Source: an uncultured Collinsella sp.
Lineage (GTDB): Bacteria > Actinomycetota > Coriobacteriia > Coriobacteriales > Coriobacteriaceae
Reading direction: 5' to 3'
DNA length: 64,000 nt
Assembly (NCBI GenBank): GCA_958437935.1
Contig: CAUBPS010000003.1
Span: forward strand, 1-64,000
In this document: piece after piece, positions 49,996-61,303 of the stretch
Layout of the letters: each line of letters opens with the position of its first letter
How positions within the stretch are numbered: position 1 is the stretch's first letter
Notes under the pieces: model-generated
The model's input: only the letters and a program-made list of their open reading frames with translations
Databases searched by the model: none
Told to the model about the DNA's origin: nothing
Translations under genes and position numbers: made by a program

Positions 49996-52644
49996 ATGGT
50001 GAAAAAGTCACCGGAAAACACTACTCCCGCAATTGTGGACAACGTAGAGGCGCTTGAGGCTAAGCTCGCTCAGATGCGAGAGGCCCAGGCGCTTTTTGCT
50101 ACGTACACGCAGGAGCAGGTCGACAAGATCTTCTATGAGGCCGCCATGGCCGCCAACAAGGCTCGTATCCCGTTGGCGAAGATGGCCATCGAGGAGACCG
50201 GCCGCGGCGTTCTTGAGGACAAGGTCATCAAGAACCACTACGCCGCAGAGTACATCTACAACGCTTACAAGAACACCAAGACCTGTGGTGTCCTGGAGCG
50301 CGACGAGGCTTACGGCATCACCAAGATTGCCGAGCCCATCGGCATCGTGGGCGCCGTCATCCCGACGACCAACCCCACCTCCACCGCGATCTTCAAGACG
50401 CTGATCAGCCTGAAGACCCGCAACGCCATCATCATCTCCCCGCACCCGGCTGCCGCCAAGTGCACCATCGCCGCCGCCAAGCTCGTGCTTGACGCCGCCG
50501 TCAAGGCCGGCGCCCCCGAGGGCATCATCGGCTGGGTCGATGTCCCCTCCATCGAGCTGACCAACATGGTCATGCGCGACGTCGACATCATCCTCGCCAC
50601 CGGCGGCCCGGGCATGGTCAAGGCTGCATACTCCTCGGGCAAGCCCGCCCTGGGCGTTGGCGCCGGTAACACCCCGGTCGTCATCGACGACACCGCCGAC
50701 GTGCTGCTCGCCGTCAACTCCATCATCCACTCCAAGACCTTCGACAACGGCATGATTTGCGCTTCCGAGCAGTCCGTGACCGTCATCGACACCATCTATG
50801 ACCAGGTCAAGGCCGAGTTCCAGAAGCGCGGCTGCTACTTCGTCAAGCAGGGTGCCGAGATGGAGGCCCTGCGTGCCGCCATGTTCAAGAACGGCGCTCT
50901 CGATCACCGCATCCCCGGCATGGCTGCCGCCAAGATCGCCGAGCTCGCTGGCATCGAGGTTCCCGCCAAGACCAAGATTCTGATCGCCGAGGTCACCTCC
51001 ACCGACCCCGCCAAGGAGGAGTTCTCCCACGAGAAGCTCTCCCCGGTCCTGGCCATGTACCACGCCAAGGACTTCCAGGAGGCCGTCGACAAGGCCGAGC
51101 ACCTGGTGCTCGCCGGTGGCCCGGGCCACACCGCCTCTCTGTACGTGCACCCCGCTCAGGCCGAGAAGATCAGCCTGTTCGAGCACGTCATGAAGGCCTG
51201 CCGTATCGTCATCAACACCCCGTCCTCGCACGGCGGCATCGGTGACCTGTACAACTTTGGCATGAAGCCGTCTCTGACCCTGGGCTGCGGCTCCTGGGGC
51301 GGCAACTCCGTCTCCGAGAACGTTGGGGTGAAGCACTTGATCAACGTTAAGACTGTGGCCGAGCGCCGTGAGAACATGCTGTGGTTCCGCGCTCCCGAGA
51401 AGGTCTACTTCAAGAAGGGTTCCACGCCCGTCGCCCTCGACGAGCTGGGCAACGTCATGGGCAAGAAGCGCGCCTTCATCGTCACCGACCAGTTCCTCTT
51501 CAAGAATGGCAACACCCGCGCCATCGAGGCCAAGCTCGATGAGATGGGCATCGCCCACGACTGCTTCTACGACGTCGAGCCCGATCCGTCGCTGCAGTGC
51601 GCACGTCGCGGCGCCAAGCAGATGGCTCTCTTTGAGCCGGACGTCATCATCGCCGTCGGCGGTGGCTCCGCTATGGACGCCGGCAAGATCATGTGGATGA
51701 TGTACGAGCACCCCGAGTGCAAGTTTGAGGACATGGCCATGGACTTCATGGACATCCGCAAGCGTATCTTCACCTTCCCCGAGATGGGCAAGAAGGCCTA
51801 CTTCGTCGCCGTCCCGACCTCTTCGGGTACCGGCTCCGAGTGCACGCCGTTCGCCATCATCACCGACAAGGAGACCGGCATCAAGTGGCCGCTCGCCGAC
51901 TACGCGCTGCTCCCCAACATGGCTATCGTCGACGCCGACAACTGCATGACCGCCCCGCGCGGCCTGACCGCTGCCTCCGGCATCGATGTCATGACCCACG
52001 CCATCGAGTCCTATGTCTCCATCATGGCTTCCGACTACACCAAGGGCCTCTCCGAGCGCGCTGCTAAGCTCGTTTTCGAGAACCTGCCCTCCAGCTTCAC
52101 GAACGGCGCCAAGGACCCGCATGCCCGCGAGGAGATGCACAACGCCTCCTGCATGGCCGGTATGGCCTTCGCCAACGCCTTCCTGGGCCTCAACCACTCC
52201 ATGGCCCACAAGCTCGGCGCTTTCCACCACCTGCCCCACGGCCTCGCAAACGCCGTCATCCTGACCCGCGTCATGCGCTACAACGCCGCCGAGGCTCCCG
52301 TCAAGATGGGTACCTTCTCCCAGTATCCTTACCCCAACGCGCTGCACAACTACGCCGAGATGGCCAAGTACTGCGGCATCGAGGGCAAGGACGACAAGGA
52401 GGTCTTCGAGAACTTCATCACGAAGCTCGAGGAGCTCAAGGACTTCATCGGCGTCAAGAAGACCATCGCCGACTACGGTGTTGACGAGCAGTACTTCCTC
52501 GACACCCTCGACGAGATGACCGAGCAGGCATTCAACGACCAGTGCACCGGCGCTAACCCGCGCTACCCGCTCATGAGCGAGATCAAGGAGCTCTACCTGG
52601 ACGCCTACTACGGCCGCGAGCCTCAGGACTACGCCGTCTGCTAG
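49996..52644 (+). CDS. adhE: Bifunctional acetaldehyde-CoA/alcohol dehydrogenase AdhE
   Basis: AdhE reduces acetyl-CoA to acetaldehyde and then ethanol, regenerating NAD in fermentation; it forms spirosomes. The 882-residue protein joins an aldehyde dehydrogenase domain (residues 1-450; catalytic Cys in FDNGMICASEQ near 253; ATGGPGMVKAAYSSGKPA near 200) to an iron alcohol dehydrogenase domain (VAVGGGSAMDAGKIMW near 553; iron ligands in MAHKLGAFHHLPHGLANA near 736). AAGGAG precedes the start. It is a single-gene unit with its own promoter and terminator. Its codon choice is strongly biased, suggesting high expression. Confidence 0.97.
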   Translation: MVKKSPENTTPAIVDNVEALEAKLAQMREAQALFATYTQEQVDKIFYEAAMAANKARIPLAKMAIEETGRGVLEDKVIKNHYAAEYIYNAYKNTKTCGVLERDEAYGITKIAEPIGIVGAVIPTTNPTSTAIFKTLISLKTRNAIIISPHPAAAKCTIAAAKLVLDAAVKAGAPEGIIGWVDVPSIELTNMVMRDVDIILATGGPGMVKAAYSSGKPALGVGAGNTPVVIDDTADVLLAVNSIIHSKTFDNGMICASEQSVTVIDTIYDQVKAEFQKRGCYFVKQGAEMEALRAAMFKNGALDHRIPGMAAAKIAELAGIEVPAKTKILIAEVTSTDPAKEEFSHEKLSPVLAMYHAKDFQEAVDKAEHLVLAGGPGHTASLYVHPAQAEKISLFEHVMKACRIVINTPSSHGGIGDLYNFGMKPSLTLGCGSWGGNSVSENVGVKHLINVKTVAERRENMLWFRAPEKVYFKKGSTPVALDELGNVMGKKRAFIVTDQFLFKNGNTRAIEAKLDEMGIAHDCFYDVEPDPSLQCARRGAKQMALFEPDVIIAVGGGSAMDAGKIMWMMYEHPECKFEDMAMDFMDIRKRIFTFPEMGKKAYFVAVPTSSGTGSECTPFAIITDKETGIKWPLADYALLPNMAIVDADNCMTAPRGLTAASGIDVMTHAIESYVSIMASDYTKGLSERAAKLVFENLPSSFTNGAKDPHAREEMHNASCMAGMAFANAFLGLNHSMAHKLGAFHHLPHGLANAVILTRVMRYNAAEAPVKMGTFSQYPYPNALHNYAEMAKYCGIEGKDDKEVFENFITKLEELKDFIGVKKTIADYGVDEQYFLDTLDEMTEQAFNDQCTGANPRYPLMSEIKELYLDAYYGREPQDYAVC

Positions 52645-52661
52645 TTTTAGCACGGTTTTTA

Positions 52662-52700
52662 ACGGCGGGGGTGCACGGGTGTTTCACACACCCCCGCCGT
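52662..52700 (+). terminator. Terminator-like hairpin after adhE
   Basis: ACGGCGGGGGTG / CACCCCCGCCGT form a perfect 12-bp stem with a 15-base loop, 18 bases after adhE. The downstream tail is not T-rich, so it may also stabilise the mRNA end or act in the leader of the next gene. Confidence 0.6.
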
Positions 52701-52732
52701 CGCTTCTATCGCATCGTTGAAAGGATGCAACC

Positions 52733-53497
52733 ATGCTGCTACCCGATTCCAAGACCGAGCTCGTCCGCCGTGGCAACAAGGTCGTTTACGACCTGGGCGA
52801 CAAGATCGTCAAGGTCTTTAACGAGACCAAGCCTGTCTCCGACGTGTTCAACGAGGCTTTGAATCTTGCCCGCATCAATGAGTGCGGCATCCGCAGCCCC
52901 AAGGCTCTCGAGGTTTCTCAGCTCGAGAACGCCAACGGCTGGGCACTCGTGACCGAGAAGGTTCCGGGCACCACCCTTGCCGAGAAGATGACTGCCGAGC
53001 CCCAGCGCTTTGGTGAGTACCTCGAGATGTTCGTCGATCTCCAGATCGAGATCCACGGCTACACCTCCCCGCTGCTCAACCGTCAGCGCGACAAGTTCGC
53101 CCGCATGATCGACAGCCTTGATCAGCTCAATGCCACCACGCGCTACAACCTTCAGGAGCGTCTGGACGGCATGACCAAGGAGTTCAGGGTCTGCCACGGC
53201 GACTTCAACCCCTCCAACGTCATCGTCGGCGACGACGGCCAGCTCTATGTGTGCGACTGGGCACACGCCACCCAGGGCTCCCCTGCTGCCGACGTTGCCA
53301 CCACCTACCTGCTCTTCGCCCTCAACAGCAAGGACCAGGCCGAGGCCTACCTGGAGCTCTACTGCGACCGCGCCGACATGCCCATGCAAGTCGTGCGTCA
53401 GTGGACGAGCATCGTCGCCGCTTCCGAGCTCGCTCGTAAGCGCAACGTGAACGATGAGTTCCTGAAGAACTGGATCGACGTCGTCGATTATCAGTAA
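52733..53497 (+). CDS. Phosphotransferase-fold (APH/choline-kinase-like) protein
   Basis: The 254-residue protein has a small-molecule kinase fold: an N-lobe with VVYDLGDKIVKVFNE (Lys of the ATP site, near residue 25), the catalytic loop VCHGDFNPSNVIV near 158, and DWAHATQGSPAADVAT near 182 in place of the DFG-like Asp. This family includes aminoglycoside and choline kinases; here nothing suggests antibiotic resistance, and the substrate is unknown. It starts 89 bases after adhE, beyond a strong hairpin, and has a good terminator. Confidence 0.8.
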   Translation: MLLPDSKTELVRRGNKVVYDLGDKIVKVFNETKPVSDVFNEALNLARINECGIRSPKALEVSQLENANGWALVTEKVPGTTLAEKMTAEPQRFGEYLEMFVDLQIEIHGYTSPLLNRQRDKFARMIDSLDQLNATTRYNLQERLDGMTKEFRVCHGDFNPSNVIVGDDGQLYVCDWAHATQGSPAADVATTYLLFALNSKDQAEAYLELYCDRADMPMQVVRQWTSIVAASELARKRNVNDEFLKNWIDVVDYQ

Positions 53498-53533
53498 TAT
53501 CTGAGCGATTCATTTCGCATCGGAGGCACAAGG

Positions 53534-53572
53534 AAAACCCCGCAGCTCATATGGGCTGTGGGGTTTTCTTTT
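53534..53572 (+). terminator. Terminator of the phosphotransferase gene
   Basis: AAAACCCCGCAGC / GCTGTGGGGTTTT form a near-perfect 13-bp stem with a TCATATGG loop, followed by CTTTT. Confidence 0.9.
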
Positions 53573-53596
53573 AGATATCGAGGATGCTACAAGATA

Positions 53597-53643
53597 AAAG
53601 GACGGCCCCACATCTCCCCAATCTGGAGAAATGCGGGGCCGTC
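53597..53643 (-). terminator. Terminator of proS
   Basis: GACGGCCCC / GGGGCCGTC ends enclose a second tier (CATCTCC / GGAGAAATG), followed by CTTTTATCTTG on the minus strand, about 30 bases after the proS stop. Confidence 0.85.
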
Positions 53644-53674
53644 CCGTATATCGAACTACAAGCGAAATCGTCGA

Positions 53675-55396
<1,722 letters not shown>

Positions 55397-56479
55397 TTAC
55401 TTCTCCTCAATAAGTTTGTCGACCTCTGCCATAAGCGCGTCGACAATATGGTCCTCAGCTACTTTACCAATGATCTGGCCATGCGAAAAGAGCAAGGCCT
55501 GACCACGTCCGCAAGCAACGCCCAGGTCGGCATCAGAAGCCTCACCGGGGCCATTAACGGCACATCCCATCACAGCGATCGAAAGCGGCGCGGAGTAGTT
55601 CTTAAGCCGCTCGGTGACCTCCTCGGCGATGGGAATGAGGTTAACCTGGCAGCGGGCGCACGTGGGGCACGAGACAATCTCGGGGCCACGGCGACGCAGG
55701 CCCAGCGACTGCAGAATACCCCAGGCAACCGGCGGCTCCTCAACCGGATCGGCCGTAAGCGACACGCGCATGGTGTCACCGATGCCCTCGGACAGCAGAA
55801 TACCCAGACCCACCGAGCTCTTGATAGTGCCCTGCAGCTTGGTCCCCGCCTCCGTCACGCCCAGGTGAAGCGGAACATGGGGAATCTCGCGCGAGAGGGC
55901 TCGATAGGTATCAAGCGTCGTTTGCACGCTATGGGCCTTGGCCGAAAGCACAATGTTCGTAAAGCCGCGGTCCTCAAAGTGCTTGACGAAGCGCTCGCTC
56001 GACATCACGAGCTTTTCGGGCTGCGTGAGGTCTTCGCGCTCGGCGATATCCTGCTCAAGCGAGCCCGCGTTCACGCCAATGCGAATCGCGCACCCAGCGG
56101 CGCCCGCAGCATCGATCACGGCATCGACCTTGGTCCAATCGCCGATATTGCCGGGATTGATGCGGAGCTTGGCGGCACCGGCCTCAACGGCACCAATGGC
56201 CAGCTTGTGGTTAAAGTGGATATCGGCAACGATTGGCACCGGAGACTCGGCACAGATGATGCGGAAACCCTCAAGCGCGGCCTCGGTGGGCACGCTCACA
56301 CGCACGATATCGCAGCCAGCCTGCGCCAACGCGCACACTTGCGCAAGCGTTGCCTGGGCATCGGCGGTATCGGTGCAGGTCATGGATTGGACCACCACCG
56401 GCGCACCGCCACCGATCTGCACACCGCCCACATGCACGGGGCGCGTCAACTCGCGAGGCAAAGGATGGGATAAAGACAA
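55397..56479 (-). CDS. ispG: 4-hydroxy-3-methylbut-2-en-1-yl diphosphate synthase IspG (GcpE)
   Basis: IspG is the 4Fe-4S enzyme that makes HMBPP in the MEP pathway. I choose TTG 56479 (SLSHPLPRELTRPVHVGG) because GGGGAG lies 8 bases upstream and the upstream frame lies inside rseP; this gives 360 residues. VVQSMTCTDTADAQATLAQ near residue 32 and the C-terminal cluster region (CPTCARC near 265 and AVMGCAVNGPGEA near 305) are diagnostic. dxr lies two genes upstream. Confidence 0.94.
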   Translation of the reverse strand: MSLSHPLPRELTRPVHVGGVQIGGGAPVVVQSMTCTDTADAQATLAQVCALAQAGCDIVRVSVPTEAALEGFRIICAESPVPIVADIHFNHKLAIGAVEAGAAKLRINPGNIGDWTKVDAVIDAAGAAGCAIRIGVNAGSLEQDIAEREDLTQPEKLVMSSERFVKHFEDRGFTNIVLSAKAHSVQTTLDTYRALSREIPHVPLHLGVTEAGTKLQGTIKSSVGLGILLSEGIGDTMRVSLTADPVEEPPVAWGILQSLGLRRRGPEIVSCPTCARCQVNLIPIAEEVTERLKNYSAPLSIAVMGCAVNGPGEASDADLGVACGRGQALLFSHGQIIGKVAEDHIVDALMAEVDKLIEEK

Positions 56480-56492
56480 TCCAAACACTCCC

Positions 56493-57854
56493 CTACAGAA
56501 TAAATCGAAGGATGTCGGAACGAAGCATATAGACAAACAGCAGCGCAAAGAGCGCGATGCCCACATAGCTCACAATCGTCTGGACCTTGAGAGGTAGCTC
56601 GCGGCCCGCAATCTTTTGAATGATCTCGATGACCAGCTTGCCGCCATCGAGTGGTGGGATGGGCAGCAGGTTCATAAAGCCAAGCGAGAACGAAATGAGA
56701 GCGGCAAACGAAAGGAACGTGGCAGGGCCGGCAGCAGCAGCCTGTGAGGACATAACGCTAATACCCACGATCGAAGAAGACTGATCGAGAATCTCCATCG
56801 TATGCTGCGGCTGGAGCAGGCGCATCACGCCCTCCGCTGTCTGCACGACATAGGAGAAAGACAGGCGAGCCGACGTGATGGGGTCTAAACGGACCACCTG
56901 CGTAGAGGCATACACACCTAGGCGCTCCTCCTCCTTGAGTGCAACCGTGGTCGAATGCTGCTTGCCGTCACGCTCGTACTCGATGGCGATATCGTCCTTA
57001 CCGGCGGCCTTGCCGATGGCATCGTAAACGTCCATCCAGGTAGAGCACGATACTCCGTCAACCGAAAGGATCGCGTCGCCGCCCTCGATACCCGCCTTGG
57101 CGGCAATAGAACCCTCGTCAACCTGACCGATCACGTTGGTATCCATCGGCACGGTGACACCCGCAATAGAGTAGATGCTCATAAGCAGCAAAAAGCCCGT
57201 CAGGATATTGACGAGAATGCCCGCGAGCAGCATAAAGGCGCGCTTGAGAAAACCCTGGCCCAGATAGGTATGCGAACGCTCTTGCGCAAGGAACTCGGCT
57301 TCGCCGCACGGCAGCTCCCACACATCGCCCTCGGTAGTCGCATGCTCTCGATCGAAACGGCGGCCGTCAAAGGTGGTGTAACCCGCCGCATCTCGTGGCA
57401 GCGTCTGATACTTGGTGGGATAGTAGCTCGGCGAGGGCTTCTCCCCTTCCTCATACCAAGGCGCGATAGAGCCCCAACCCAAGAGCAAGGCGCATGCCTC
57501 GAGCACAACCTCCTCGGATAGCTCGAGCTCGACAGCAAGGTCGGCCACGGTCACGCGACCATGACGATAGATAGCCGCGAGCACGCGATCGGCACACGAG
57601 ACGTCGGTCGGATCCATACCGCAGATGGCAGCGTAGCCACCCAGCAGCAGCGGGGTCACGCCGAACTTGGTTCCAATGCGACGCGACGTGTAATGGATGT
57701 CAAAGCGGCACGGCAGGCCCAAAAAGAACTCGGTCACACGGACGCCGCAGGCACGCGCCGCCAAAAAGTGGCCGCCCTCGTGCAAAAACACGAGGACGGA
57801 AAGCATCAGCAGGCCCCAAAAGACCGATGAGAGAACGCTCAGAACAGTATCCAT
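56493..57854 (-). CDS. rseP: Site-2 membrane metalloprotease RseP/RasP with inserted domain
   Basis: This intramembrane zinc protease cleaves anti-sigma factors and signal-peptide remnants. The 453-residue protein has HEGGH at residues 25-29, a PDZ domain near 255-325 (VDEGSIAAKAGIEGGDAILSVDG), and LLPIPPLDGGKL near 395. Between the first helix and PDZ, about residues 84-185 form an insertion that looks like a winged helix (DRVLAAIYRHGRVTVADLAVE) plus a loop region. It sits between dxr and ispG, as is common. Confidence 0.9.
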   Translation of the reverse strand: MDTVLSVLSSVFWGLLMLSVLVFLHEGGHFLAARACGVRVTEFFLGLPCRFDIHYTSRRIGTKFGVTPLLLGGYAAICGMDPTDVSCADRVLAAIYRHGRVTVADLAVELELSEEVVLEACALLLGWGSIAPWYEEGEKPSPSYYPTKYQTLPRDAAGYTTFDGRRFDREHATTEGDVWELPCGEAEFLAQERSHTYLGQGFLKRAFMLLAGILVNILTGFLLLMSIYSIAGVTVPMDTNVIGQVDEGSIAAKAGIEGGDAILSVDGVSCSTWMDVYDAIGKAAGKDDIAIEYERDGKQHSTTVALKEEERLGVYASTQVVRLDPITSARLSFSYVVQTAEGVMRLLQPQHTMEILDQSSSIVGISVMSSQAAAAGPATFLSFAALISFSLGFMNLLPIPPLDGGKLVIEIIQKIAGRELPLKVQTIVSYVGIALFALLFVYMLRSDILRFIL

Positions 57855-57879
57855 AAAACGAAAAAGCAATCCTTATGGG

Positions 57880-59067
57880 TTAGGAACGGGTTGCGGCGAG
57901 CACCTGCGCAGCCTTTTCACGCGCCCACGCATCGATGTCGCGAAGCTGCTCAAACGAATCGACCGCCTGCATATCGTGGGCATCCATGCAGGATTCCACA
58001 ATGCGATCGATATCGGTAAAGCTGCAGCCATCGTGCAGGAAGGCATCGACGGCGACCTCGTTGGCGGCATTGAGCACGCACGGCATGGTGCCACCCGTCT
58101 TGCCGGCACGTTCGGCCAGTGCCAGACAGCGGAAGGTATCCATGTCGGCAGCATCAAACGTGAGCTGCCCCAGCTCGCGGAAATCGATACGAGGCGCCGG
58201 GGTATCCCAACGCTCGGGATACGAGAACGCGAACTGGATGGGAATACGCATGTCGGAAGCACCGAGATGCGCCATCACGGAGCCGTCGGCAAACTCGACC
58301 ATAGAGTGAATCTTGGACTGACGCTGCACGACCACGTTAATGAAATCGAGGTCGCAGTTAAACAGATGCATGGCCTCAATGCGCTCCAGGCCCTTGTTCA
58401 TGAGGGTGGCGGAGTCGATGGTGATCTTGGCGCCCATGGCCCACGTGGGATGTGCGAGGGCATCGGCACGCGTCACGCGATTGAGCTCGTCGCGCGTGCG
58501 GCCAAAGAACGGACCGCCCGAGCAGGTGAGCCAAATACAATGAGCCTCGCGCGGGTCCTCCCCCAGATAGCACTGGTAGATGGCGGAGTGCTCAGAGTCG
58601 ACTGGAATAAGCTGGCCCGGTTGCGCCAACGGCATAAGCAAGTCGCCGCCGACGACGAGGGACTCCTTGTTGGCAAGGGCAAGACGCTTATTCGAGGTCA
58701 AGGCCGCATGGCTCGCCTCGAGACCGGCGGCGCCCACAATAGCGACGAGCACGCAGTCGACATCGTCGCGACGCGCGAGCTCGCAAACCGCCTGCGCGCC
58801 AACGCCGAGCTTCGTTCCCTCGGGCAACTCCTGCAGCACGGCGTCATCGCCATGAGCGACATCGGCCACGGCAACCGCCGGAACCGAGAACTCGCGGGCA
58901 GCGGCAACGAGCTCGGAGGTACTGGAGTTAACGGACAGCGCCGTCACCTGCAGGCGATCGGCATGCTGGCGGCACACATCGAGCGCCTGGGTGCCGATAG
59001 AGCCCGTACAACCCAGGATGGCAACACGGAGACGTCCATCGGGGCCATACGTCGTCTGGAAGGACAT
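57880..59067 (-). CDS. dxr: 1-deoxy-D-xylulose 5-phosphate reductoisomerase
   Basis: Dxr makes MEP from DXP with NADPH, the committed isoprenoid step. The 395-residue protein shows the NADPH fold ILGCTGSIGTQALDV near residue 17, ANKESLVVGG near 129, and the active-site PVDSEHSAIYQC near 154 with the later MGAKITIDSATLMNKGLE near 210. It overlaps the cdsA stop by one base. Confidence 0.96.
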   Translation of the reverse strand: MSFQTTYGPDGRLRVAILGCTGSIGTQALDVCRQHADRLQVTALSVNSSTSELVAAAREFSVPAVAVADVAHGDDAVLQELPEGTKLGVGAQAVCELARRDDVDCVLVAIVGAAGLEASHAALTSNKRLALANKESLVVGGDLLMPLAQPGQLIPVDSEHSAIYQCYLGEDPREAHCIWLTCSGGPFFGRTRDELNRVTRADALAHPTWAMGAKITIDSATLMNKGLERIEAMHLFNCDLDFINVVVQRQSKIHSMVEFADGSVMAHLGASDMRIPIQFAFSYPERWDTPAPRIDFRELGQLTFDAADMDTFRCLALAERAGKTGGTMPCVLNAANEVAVDAFLHDGCSFTDIDRIVESCMDAHDMQAVDSFEQLRDIDAWAREKAAQVLAATRS

Positions 59068-59966
59068 TACAGCACGCCTCCGATCATCAAAAGCAGCTGC
59101 GCGGTAATGCAGCCAAAGATAAGCGAATCGCTACGATCGAGCATGCCGCCGTGGCCCGGGATAAGGTTACCGGAATCCTTAACGCCCACACCGCGCTTGA
59201 TGCGCGACTCGATGAGGTCGCCGATAACGCCCAGGACGGACACGACCAAGCCGCACAGCAGCGCATAGGGCAGGCTGAGCTTGTAGAAGTGCGTCGCCCA
59301 CAGGATGAGCCAAATCAAAACCGAGCCCAGGATGCCGCCGACAAACCCCTCCCAGCTCTTTTTGGGAGAGATCTTGGGAACCATCTTGTGCTTGCCGATA
59401 CGGCTACCCACGATGTAGGCAAACGAATCGGAGACCCAAAGGGACGCGCAAACGCCCACCGAAAGCAGGGCGCCGGCAAAACCGGGCACGGCATCGCGCA
59501 GCAGCACGATAGCCGACAGCATAAAGCCAGTGTAGATGGGACCCATGAGCGTCACGGCCACATCAGAGATGCGGGTACGCGGCGACCAAACATACCAAAT
59601 GCCCACAGCGAGCATCAGGGCAAAAAGCAGGGCATTCAGCAACATCGAATCGCCCAACGCCGACAGCGGAAAGAGTACGGCGGCAGCGATACCCATGCGC
59701 TCGTTAGCCATCTTGCCATCGAGCCTCGTCATACGGAAAAACTCATAGCAGCACAGGCCGCTCATGACAGAAACAAAGATGGCCGTGGGCACGATACCCA
59801 AAACCAGACACAGGATAAAGACAACAGCGTAGACGATACCCGCGGCGGCACGGGTAATAAAGCCCGCCAGCCACGAACCGGTGCCGCTCTTCGCTGTAGG
59901 CGCTCCCGCAGCGGTAGCTTTGCGCGCAGGCGTCTTGGGAGCAGATGCCTTGGGACGATCGGACAC
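59067..59966 (-). CDS. cdsA: Phosphatidate cytidylyltransferase
   Basis: CdsA makes CDP-diacylglycerol, used by PgsA. The 299-residue protein has a Lys/Ala-rich cytoplasmic start (residues 1-30), about seven or eight membrane segments, and the family signature SRIKRGVGVKDSGNLIPGHGGMLDRSDS near residues 252-280. It lies between uppS (2-base gap) and dxr. Confidence 0.95.
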   Translation of the reverse strand: MSDRPKASAPKTPARKATAAGAPTAKSGTGSWLAGFITRAAAGIVYAVVFILCLVLGIVPTAIFVSVMSGLCCYEFFRMTRLDGKMANERMGIAAAVLFPLSALGDSMLLNALLFALMLAVGIWYVWSPRTRISDVAVTLMGPIYTGFMLSAIVLLRDAVPGFAGALLSVGVCASLWVSDSFAYIVGSRIGKHKMVPKISPKKSWEGFVGGILGSVLIWLILWATHFYKLSLPYALLCGLVVSVLGVIGDLIESRIKRGVGVKDSGNLIPGHGGMLDRSDSLIFGCITAQLLLMIGGVL

Positions 59967-59968
59967 GA

Positions 59969-60763
59969 TTAAGCCTCCTCGGTCTTGCTCAGACCACCAA
60001 ACCTACGGTCACGGCCCTGATAGGCCAAAATGGCGTCGACAAGGCCCCAACGATCAAAGTCGGGCCAATAGGTATCGGTGACGTAGAATTCGGAATAAGC
60101 CACCTGCCACAGCAGATAGTTCGAAAGGCGCAGCTCACCAGAAGTGCGAATCACAAGCTCAGGATCGGGAAGGCCGGCGGTATAGAGGTGGGAAGCCACC
60201 ATGTCGTCATCAATTGCTGCAGGATCGATCTTACCGGCGGCAGCGTCGAGTGCGATCTGACGGACAGCGCGGGTAATCTCGGCACGCGCGCCGTAGTTGA
60301 CGGCAAGCGCCAACGTCATGCCGGTGTGATTGGCGCACTCGGCAAGACCGCGTTCAAAAACGTCGCGGGTCTTCTTGGGCAGCGCAGAAATGTCACCCAA
60401 AAAGACAACGCGCACGTTTTCGCGCTTCAGAAGCGGCAGCTCGTCGATAAACGTCTTGGCAAACAGGTGCATCAAGACGTTGACCTCGTGCTGCGGGCGG
60501 TTCCAGTTTTCGGTAGAAAAAGCATAGGCCGAAAGCACGTCGACGCCCAGACGCACGCAGGCGGTAATAATCTCGCGAAGGGAGACGATACCCGCCTTGT
60601 GGCCCTCAGTGCGCGCAAGACCGCGCGACGTGGCCCAACGACCGTTGCCGTCCATGATGCACGAGATATGGTGCGGAATGTTATTGAGGTCAAGGTCGGA
60701 AAAACCGACGCCCGCAGGGGCGTCGGCAAAGTACTCGACCAGTTTATGCTCGTCGTATTGCAC
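59969..60763 (-). CDS. uppS: Undecaprenyl diphosphate synthase (cis-prenyltransferase)
   Basis: UppS makes the C55 lipid carrier for cell-wall synthesis from isoprenoid units. The 264-residue protein shows the catalytic CIMDGNGRWATSRG near residue 35, GHKAG near 54, AFSTENWNRP near 84, and the C-terminal RTSGELRLSNYLLWQVAYSE near 205. It starts one base before the end of frr. Confidence 0.96.
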   Translation of the reverse strand: MQYDEHKLVEYFADAPAGVGFSDLDLNNIPHHISCIMDGNGRWATSRGLARTEGHKAGIVSLREIITACVRLGVDVLSAYAFSTENWNRPQHEVNVLMHLFAKTFIDELPLLKRENVRVVFLGDISALPKKTRDVFERGLAECANHTGMTLALAVNYGARAEITRAVRQIALDAAAGKIDPAAIDDDMVASHLYTAGLPDPELVIRTSGELRLSNYLLWQVAYSEFYVTDTYWPDFDRWGLVDAILAYQGRDRRFGGLSKTEEA

Positions 60764-60764
60764 C

Positions 60765-61301
60765 TTAGATCTCCATGACCTCGGCTTCTTTTTCCTTCAG
60801 AAGCTCCTCGACCTTGGCGACATACTCATCGGTGTGCTTCTGGACCTTGGCCTGCTCGCGACGGACATCGTCCTCGGTGAGTTCCTCATCGCGCTCGAGC
60901 TTGTTGTTGAAGTCGCGACGGATGTTACGGATAGACACCTTGGCCTGCTCGGCGTACTCGCGGCACTCCTTGACGAGCTCGCGACGGCGCTCCTCGGTGG
61001 GAGCCGGGAACGGCAGACGAACGACGGTGCCATCGGAGTTGGGGGTAATACCCAGATCGGAAGCGCCGATGGCCTTGACGATAGCATTGATGAGTGCCTT
61101 GTCCCACGGCTCGATGAGCAGCATGTGGGCCTCGGGGGTCTTTACGGCGGCAACCTGCGTGACCGGCGTAGGAACACCGTAATAATCGACGGTGATGTCG
61201 GACAGAATGTTAGCGTTGGCTCGGCCGGTACGGACCTTGGAGAAGTTATGCTTGAGGGACTCGAGCGACTTGTCCATGTGGGCGGTAATGTTCTCTGCCA
61301 T
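60765..61301 (-). CDS. frr: Ribosome recycling factor
   Basis: RRF dissociates post-termination ribosomes with EF-G. The 178-residue protein shows LKHNFSKVRTGRANANILSDITVDYYGVPTP near the start and DLGITPNSDGTVVRLPFPAPTEERR near 85, both typical; it is slightly shorter than the usual 185. It lies between pyrH and uppS with 1-2 base gaps. Confidence 0.97.
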   Translation of the reverse strand: MAENITAHMDKSLESLKHNFSKVRTGRANANILSDITVDYYGVPTPVTQVAAVKTPEAHMLLIEPWDKALINAIVKAIGASDLGITPNSDGTVVRLPFPAPTEERRRELVKECREYAEQAKVSIRNIRRDFNNKLERDEELTEDDVRREQAKVQKHTDEYVAKVEELLKEKEAEVMEI

Positions 61302-61303
61302 GC

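Noticed and set aside
50008..52653. 881-codon open frame antisense to adhE
   Set aside because: It mirrors the biased GC-rich codons of adhE, has a repetitive Val/Leu/Asp/Gly composition, and shows no domain or ribosome site. adhE has full domain support.
52733..53497. Aminoglycoside resistance gene
   Set aside because: The fold is that of APH and choline kinases, but there is no mobile context and no resistance-specific motif; the substrate cannot be named.
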